Below, in pieces: positions 11,477-14,524 of a DNA stretch of 14,524 nucleotides. The DNA comes from Fimbriimonadales bacterium (GTDB taxonomy: Bacteria > Armatimonadota > Fimbriimonadia > Fimbriimonadales > GBS-DC), in assembly GCA_025060055.1 (NCBI GenBank), contig JANXCK010000059.1, positions 1-14,524 of the forward strand, read 5' to 3'. A program made the translations under genes and the position numbers. Within the stretch, counting starts at the first letter, position 1; each line of letters begins with the position of its first letter. Under the pieces are notes generated by a model. That model worked only from the letters and a program-made list of their open reading frames with translations. It searched no databases and was not told the origin of the DNA.

Positions 11477-13663
11477 ATGAGAAGACGAAGCACGGCGATA
11501 ATACCGATAGTGTTCACCCTCTGGGCAGGTTGGGCGCAGGAGCCGACCTACCCCGTGCAATTCCGCCTCGAGCTGGAACAACCCGCCGAGAAAGTCTACT
11601 TGGCAGGCAGCTTCAACGAGTGGCAGCCCCGCGCAACGCCGATGCACCCCAATCCAGAGAAGCGTGTCTGGACGCTGACCTTGCAGTTGCCTGCGGGCGC
11701 GCACCAGTACAAGTTCGTCGTGAACGGGACAGATTGGATGACCGACCCGAATGCCCCCGTTATTGACGACGGCAACGGCAACCTGAACTCGGTGGTGTGG
11801 GTGGAACCCGACGGCTACAACCGTCCCGCACGGGTGGGCGATGGGCATATCACGCGCAGCGGTCTGCGCCACTATCCTGCCGACCTGCGCGACCGCAACC
11901 CCGTTCGCGGCACGCTCTATCTGCGCCTGCGCACACGCAAAGCAGATGTGGAACGCGTCGTCTTGGTGTACCGCCAACACAAACGCGTGCAGCGGCTCGA
12001 GATGATCCCCATCGTTAGCGACGCGCTGTATACCTACTACCGCGCGTCTCTGCCCGAAACCGACCTGGAGTACTGGTTCGAGATTCAGGATGGCAAGACG
12101 CGCATCCAGCTGCCAGAGGGCAACACGCGGTTCCGTCATCGCAAGGGCGAGAACCTGCTCGAAGTGCCCGATTGGGTGCAGGATGCCGTTTTCTATCAAA
12201 TTGTGCCCGATCGGTTCTACAACGCAGACCCTGCGAACGACCCAGATGCCAGTCAGCCCATCGATTTCACAGGGCGCGTCGAGGGCGACGGGTTCTATGG
12301 GGGCGACCTGCAAGGCATTCTCAAGCAGCTGGACTACCTGCGCGACTTGGGCGTGGACACAATCTACCTAACCCCTGTATTCGTCTCCGTGACGCACCAC
12401 AACTACGACATCGATGACTACGAGCGCGTCGACCCCACACTGGGAACTGACCACGACCTGCGCGAACTGGCGCAAACTCTGCATCGGCACGGCATGCGCT
12501 TGATTTTGGACGGCGTGTTCAACCATGTCGGGATTCACTTCTTCGCGTTTCAAGACTTGCTGCGCCACCAGGAGCAATCGCCTTTCCGTGAGTGGTTCAT
12601 CGTGGAGCGGTTCCCCGTTGCCGTCGAGTGGAACCCCAACTACTGGGCGTGGTGGAACATCCCCTACATGCCCAAGCTGAACCACCACAACCCTGTGGTG
12701 CGGCGCTACCTGCTGAATGTGGTGGATCGCTGGACGCGCGTGCTGAGCTTGGACGGCTGGCGGCTTGACGTGCCCAACGAAGTGCCCGATGTGTTCTGGC
12801 GCGAGTTTCGCCCGCTGGTGCGTCGCGCCAATCCCAACGCCGTGATTATCGGCGAAATTTGGGGTGATGCGGGACGCTGGCTGCAAGGCGATATGTTCGA
12901 CAGCGTGATGAACTATGTGTGGCGCGCGGCAGTGCTGGGGTTTGTCGCGCACGGCAGCCTCAAGCCCTCTCAGTTCGACCAGCGTATGGCGCAGCTGCAA
13001 ACGATGTACCCGCGCCAGAGCCTCTACGGGATGTACAACATGCTCAGCAGCCACGACACACCGCGCTTCCGCCGCGAGTGCGGGGGCGACTTGCGACGCG
13101 TGCGACTGGGCTTGCTGCTGCAGTTCACCAGTATCGGCGCGCCCGCGATTTACTACGGCGACGAAATCGGCATGGACGGCGGCGGCACGCCCGACAACCG
13201 CCGCCCGATGCGCTTCGAACTCACCGACGAAGAGCGCGCCCTGCGCGACTATGTGAAGCAACTAATCGCCCTGCGTAAGGCGGAGCCTGCCCTGCGCCGC
13301 GGCGAGTGGAAAACGCTTTTAGTGGACGACGCGAAGGGGGTTTATGGGTTCGGGAGATACCTCACCCCCCTTGCCCCCCTCTCCGTAAACGGAGAGGGGG
13401 GAACCCGCTCCCCCTCTCCGTTTACGGAGAGGAGGCTGGGGGGGGAGGTTTTAGTTATTCTCAACACCTCCCCCCAACCCCAAACCGTCGAGTTGCCGGC
13501 TCTTGGCAACGCGACCCGCTGGCGCATCGCCGTCAGCACTGCCGAATTCGAGCAGGCGATTTATCCTGCTACGAATGGGCGGCTACGCATCACCCTGCCG
13601 CCCCTTGCGGGAACTGCACTGGTTCCTGACAGTAATACACCTACAGGAGGTAATGCACAATGA
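11477..13663 (+). CDS. Secreted GH13 alpha-amylase/neopullulanase-like glycoside hydrolase
   Basis: This is a 728-aa alpha-glucan hydrolase. MRRRSTAIIPIVFTLWAGWA is a signal peptide, so it acts outside the cytoplasm. Residues ~27-110 form a CBM48/AMPK-type glycogen-binding domain (V-Y-L-A-G-S-F-N-E-W-Q). Next comes a second beta domain (~125-220) like the N domain of neopullulanases. The GH13 barrel holds all four conserved regions: D345-G-V-F-N-H350, G-W-R-L-D431 (nucleophile), I-I-G-E460 (acid/base) and S-H-D527. G-W-R-L-D-V-P-N-E suggests the neopullulanase/cyclomaltodextrinase side of GH13. Residues 628-658 are encoded by a palindromic DNA repeat inserted in frame in the C-terminal beta domain. 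AGGGG lies 4 nt upstream of ATG 11477. The stop overlaps the pilin ATG as ATGA, so the two are translated together. The exact specificity is uncertain. Confidence 0.93.
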   Translation: MRRRSTAIIPIVFTLWAGWAQEPTYPVQFRLELEQPAEKVYLAGSFNEWQPRATPMHPNPEKRVWTLTLQLPAGAHQYKFVVNGTDWMTDPNAPVIDDGNGNLNSVVWVEPDGYNRPARVGDGHITRSGLRHYPADLRDRNPVRGTLYLRLRTRKADVERVVLVYRQHKRVQRLEMIPIVSDALYTYYRASLPETDLEYWFEIQDGKTRIQLPEGNTRFRHRKGENLLEVPDWVQDAVFYQIVPDRFYNADPANDPDASQPIDFTGRVEGDGFYGGDLQGILKQLDYLRDLGVDTIYLTPVFVSVTHHNYDIDDYERVDPTLGTDHDLRELAQTLHRHGMRLILDGVFNHVGIHFFAFQDLLRHQEQSPFREWFIVERFPVAVEWNPNYWAWWNIPYMPKLNHHNPVVRRYLLNVVDRWTRVLSLDGWRLDVPNEVPDVFWREFRPLVRRANPNAVIIGEIWGDAGRWLQGDMFDSVMNYVWRAAVLGFVAHGSLKPSQFDQRMAQLQTMYPRQSLYGMYNMLSSHDTPRFRRECGGDLRRVRLGLLLQFTSIGAPAIYYGDEIGMDGGGTPDNRRPMRFELTDEERALRDYVKQLIALRKAEPALRRGEWKTLLVDDAKGVYGFGRYLTPLAPLSVNGEGGTRSPSPFTERRLGGEVLVILNTSPQPQTVELPALGNATRWRIAVSTAEFEQAIYPATNGRLRITLPPLAGTALVPDSNTPTGGNAQ
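13359..13450. repeat. Palindromic repeat inserted in frame in the amylase gene
   Basis: Outer arms (ACCTCACCCCCC at 13359; GGGGGGGGAGGTT ending at 13450) enclose two perfect hairpins. One is a 12-bp stem, CCCCCTCTCCGT (13375-13386) with ACGGAGAGGGGG (13389-13400). The other is a 9-bp stem, CCTCTCCGT (13413-13421) with ACGGAGAGG (13424-13432). It has the same layout as the intergenic copy at 3264-3349. Here it adds residues 628-658 (L-T-P-L-A-P-L-S-V-N-G-E-G ... R-R-L-G-G-E-V) without a stop or frameshift. Confidence 0.9.
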
Positions 13664-14472
13664 AGGCTCCACAGCGACGCGGCTTCACTTTGATTGAGCT
13701 GCTGGTGGTTATTGCGATTATCGCCATCCTCGCGGCGATTCTGTTCCCTGTGTTCGCGCAAGCGCGTGAGAAGGCGCGACAGACGCAGTGCATCAACAAC
13801 TTGCGACAGACAGGTACTGCACTGCTCATGTACGCCAGCGACTACGACAACCGCGCGCCCATCTTCTGCTTTGCTGAGTATTATCAGTTCGGCGCACGCA
13901 TTCAGCCGTATATGAAGAACCGCGACATTCTGAAATGCCCTTCCTCGCCGTTTCGTCAAGGCGCGGCGCAGCTCATTCAGCGCGACAACGGCTTCGGCGA
14001 CTATATGCGCGCCCCGAACCATCCGCAGGTGAACCTTGGCGTGTCGCAGCGCGGACGCCAGAACTACTTCGACGACATCTACCCGCCGATGGACTACATG
14101 GTGCATAACGGACTGGGCGGCTATGGGCTGTATGATTGCAACTACAACCCCTCCGCCATAGACTCTGGGCGCGTGACTCGTCCCTCGCGCGCGGTGGCGA
14201 TGATCGACCTGCCGCCCAGCCGCATGCAGTGGCCCGGTCCCCAGTTCTGGACGAGTCGCATCGGGGGCAGCTTCAAGGGACGCCACAGCGAAGGCTCCGT
14301 CGTGCTGCACCTGGACGGGCACTCCAAGTGGTACCAGTACCAGAAGCTTTACCCCACCGACCGTGGGCAGGCGAACTACTCCGAGCCTTCCTGTAGCGAC
14401 CCTGACCCGATGGCGGTCTACACCTGGTACTGCTGGGGCTACGAGTGGGGTCCGCAGGAAGACAGGAACTAA
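13660..14472 (+). CDS. Type IV pilin-like prepilin with H-X9-DG signature (DUF1559-like)
   Basis: The 270-aa protein starts with a class III prepilin signal: a short basic leader (M-K-A-P-Q-R-R), G8|F9-T-L-I-E13 for prepilin peptidase cleavage and methylation, then the hydrophobic helix L-L-V-V-I-A-I-I-A-I-L-A-A-I-L-F-P-V-F. The C-terminal half has H209, nine residues, D219-G220, the H-X9-DG processing-associated motif typical of pilin-like proteins expanded in Planctomycetota, Armatimonadota and Lentisphaerota. Cys residues are spread through the globular part. AGGAGG (13645-13650) lies 9 nt before ATG 13660, which overlaps the amylase TGA. It is probably a surface filament or pseudopilus subunit. 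The link to the amylase suggests a role in enzyme display, secretion or starch adhesion, which is inference. Confidence 0.9.
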   Translation: MKAPQRRGFTLIELLVVIAIIAILAAILFPVFAQAREKARQTQCINNLRQTGTALLMYASDYDNRAPIFCFAEYYQFGARIQPYMKNRDILKCPSSPFRQGAAQLIQRDNGFGDYMRAPNHPQVNLGVSQRGRQNYFDDIYPPMDYMVHNGLGGYGLYDCNYNPSAIDSGRVTRPSRAVAMIDLPPSRMQWPGPQFWTSRIGGSFKGRHSEGSVVLHLDGHSKWYQYQKLYPTDRGQANYSEPSCSDPDPMAVYTWYCWGYEWGPQEDRN

Positions 14473-14500
14473 TACCAATCGTCCGAGTAAACGCCGTGCA

Positions 14501-14523
14501 GTCGGCGGGACGCCGACGCTACG
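14501..14523. repeat. Palindromic repeat unit after the pilin gene
   Basis: GTCGGCGGGACGCCGACGCT followed by ACG is a 7-bp inverted repeat (GTCGGCG, CGCCGAC) with the same right-hand tail as the unit at 6015-6038 and the inverted one at 5863-5886. It begins 28 bp after the pilin stop and may act as a terminator or continue as a larger element beyond the window. Confidence 0.7.
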
Positions 14524-14524
14524 T

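Noticed and set aside
11300..12313. 337-codon minus-strand open frame
   Set aside because: It is antisense to the amylase and crosses its consensus promoter. The amylase frame has a signal peptide, CBM48 and GH13 motifs.
12368..13261. 297-codon minus-strand open frame
   Set aside because: It is antisense to the GH13 catalytic barrel and is explained by codon composition of the real gene.
13561..14478. 305-codon minus-strand open frame
   Set aside because: It is antisense to the pilin gene, which has a strong ribosome binding site and prepilin motifs.

Overview
The window is GC-rich, tightly packed bacterial chromosome. Several traits point to Armatimonadota, probably a thermophilic lineage: a prepilin with the H-X9-DG signature beside a secreted amylase, a large subtilase ending in dockerin-type calcium loops, frequent GTG starts without Shine-Dalgarno sequences, and many dispersed palindromic repeats. 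Planctomycetota-like or Chloroflexota-like bacteria are less likely alternatives. This placement is inferred from gene content and not from any marker comparison. No plasmid, phage, transposase, CRISPR, rRNA or tRNA gene was seen.

Layout. (1) Positions 1-3063, minus strand: a secreted S8 serine protease cut off by the window edge inside a C-terminal dockerin-like region. (2) 3064-3521: intergenic, with the protease promoter and two palindromic repeats. (3) 3522-5527, plus strand: a ChbG/YdjC-type deacetylase followed 14 bp later by pheA (chorismate mutase / prephenate dehydratase / ACT). (4) 5528-6078: intergenic, filled with three palindromic or terminal-inverted-repeat elements. (5) 6079-9121, plus strand: an XRE-type regulator, pstB, accC and nusB. 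A Pho-box-like repeat lies between the regulator and pstB, and accC overlaps nusB by ATGA. (6) 9118-11228, minus strand: a coiled-coil/PD-(D/E)XK-like protein preceded by a protein joining a methyltransferase-like domain to a GT-A glycosyltransferase. (7) 11319-14472, plus strand: a consensus sigma-70 promoter, a secreted GH13 alpha-amylase/neopullulanase-like enzyme, and a type IV pilin-like protein coupled to it by an ATGA overlap. The window ends in another palindromic repeat.

How the genes fit together. Amylase and pilin form one transcription unit for surface or extracellular carbohydrate handling, and the subtilase is another exported protein. The accC-nusB pair and pheA are housekeeping genes. 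pstB stands apart from any pstSCA or phoU in this window but appears to have its own phosphate-type promoter.

The most notable patterns are: five genes whose start codon lies 7-9 nt after a -10-like hexamer, suggesting routine leaderless transcription; a palindromic repeat inserted in frame in the amylase; and the methyltransferase-like/glycosyltransferase fusion. I did not find a clearly new multi-gene system.
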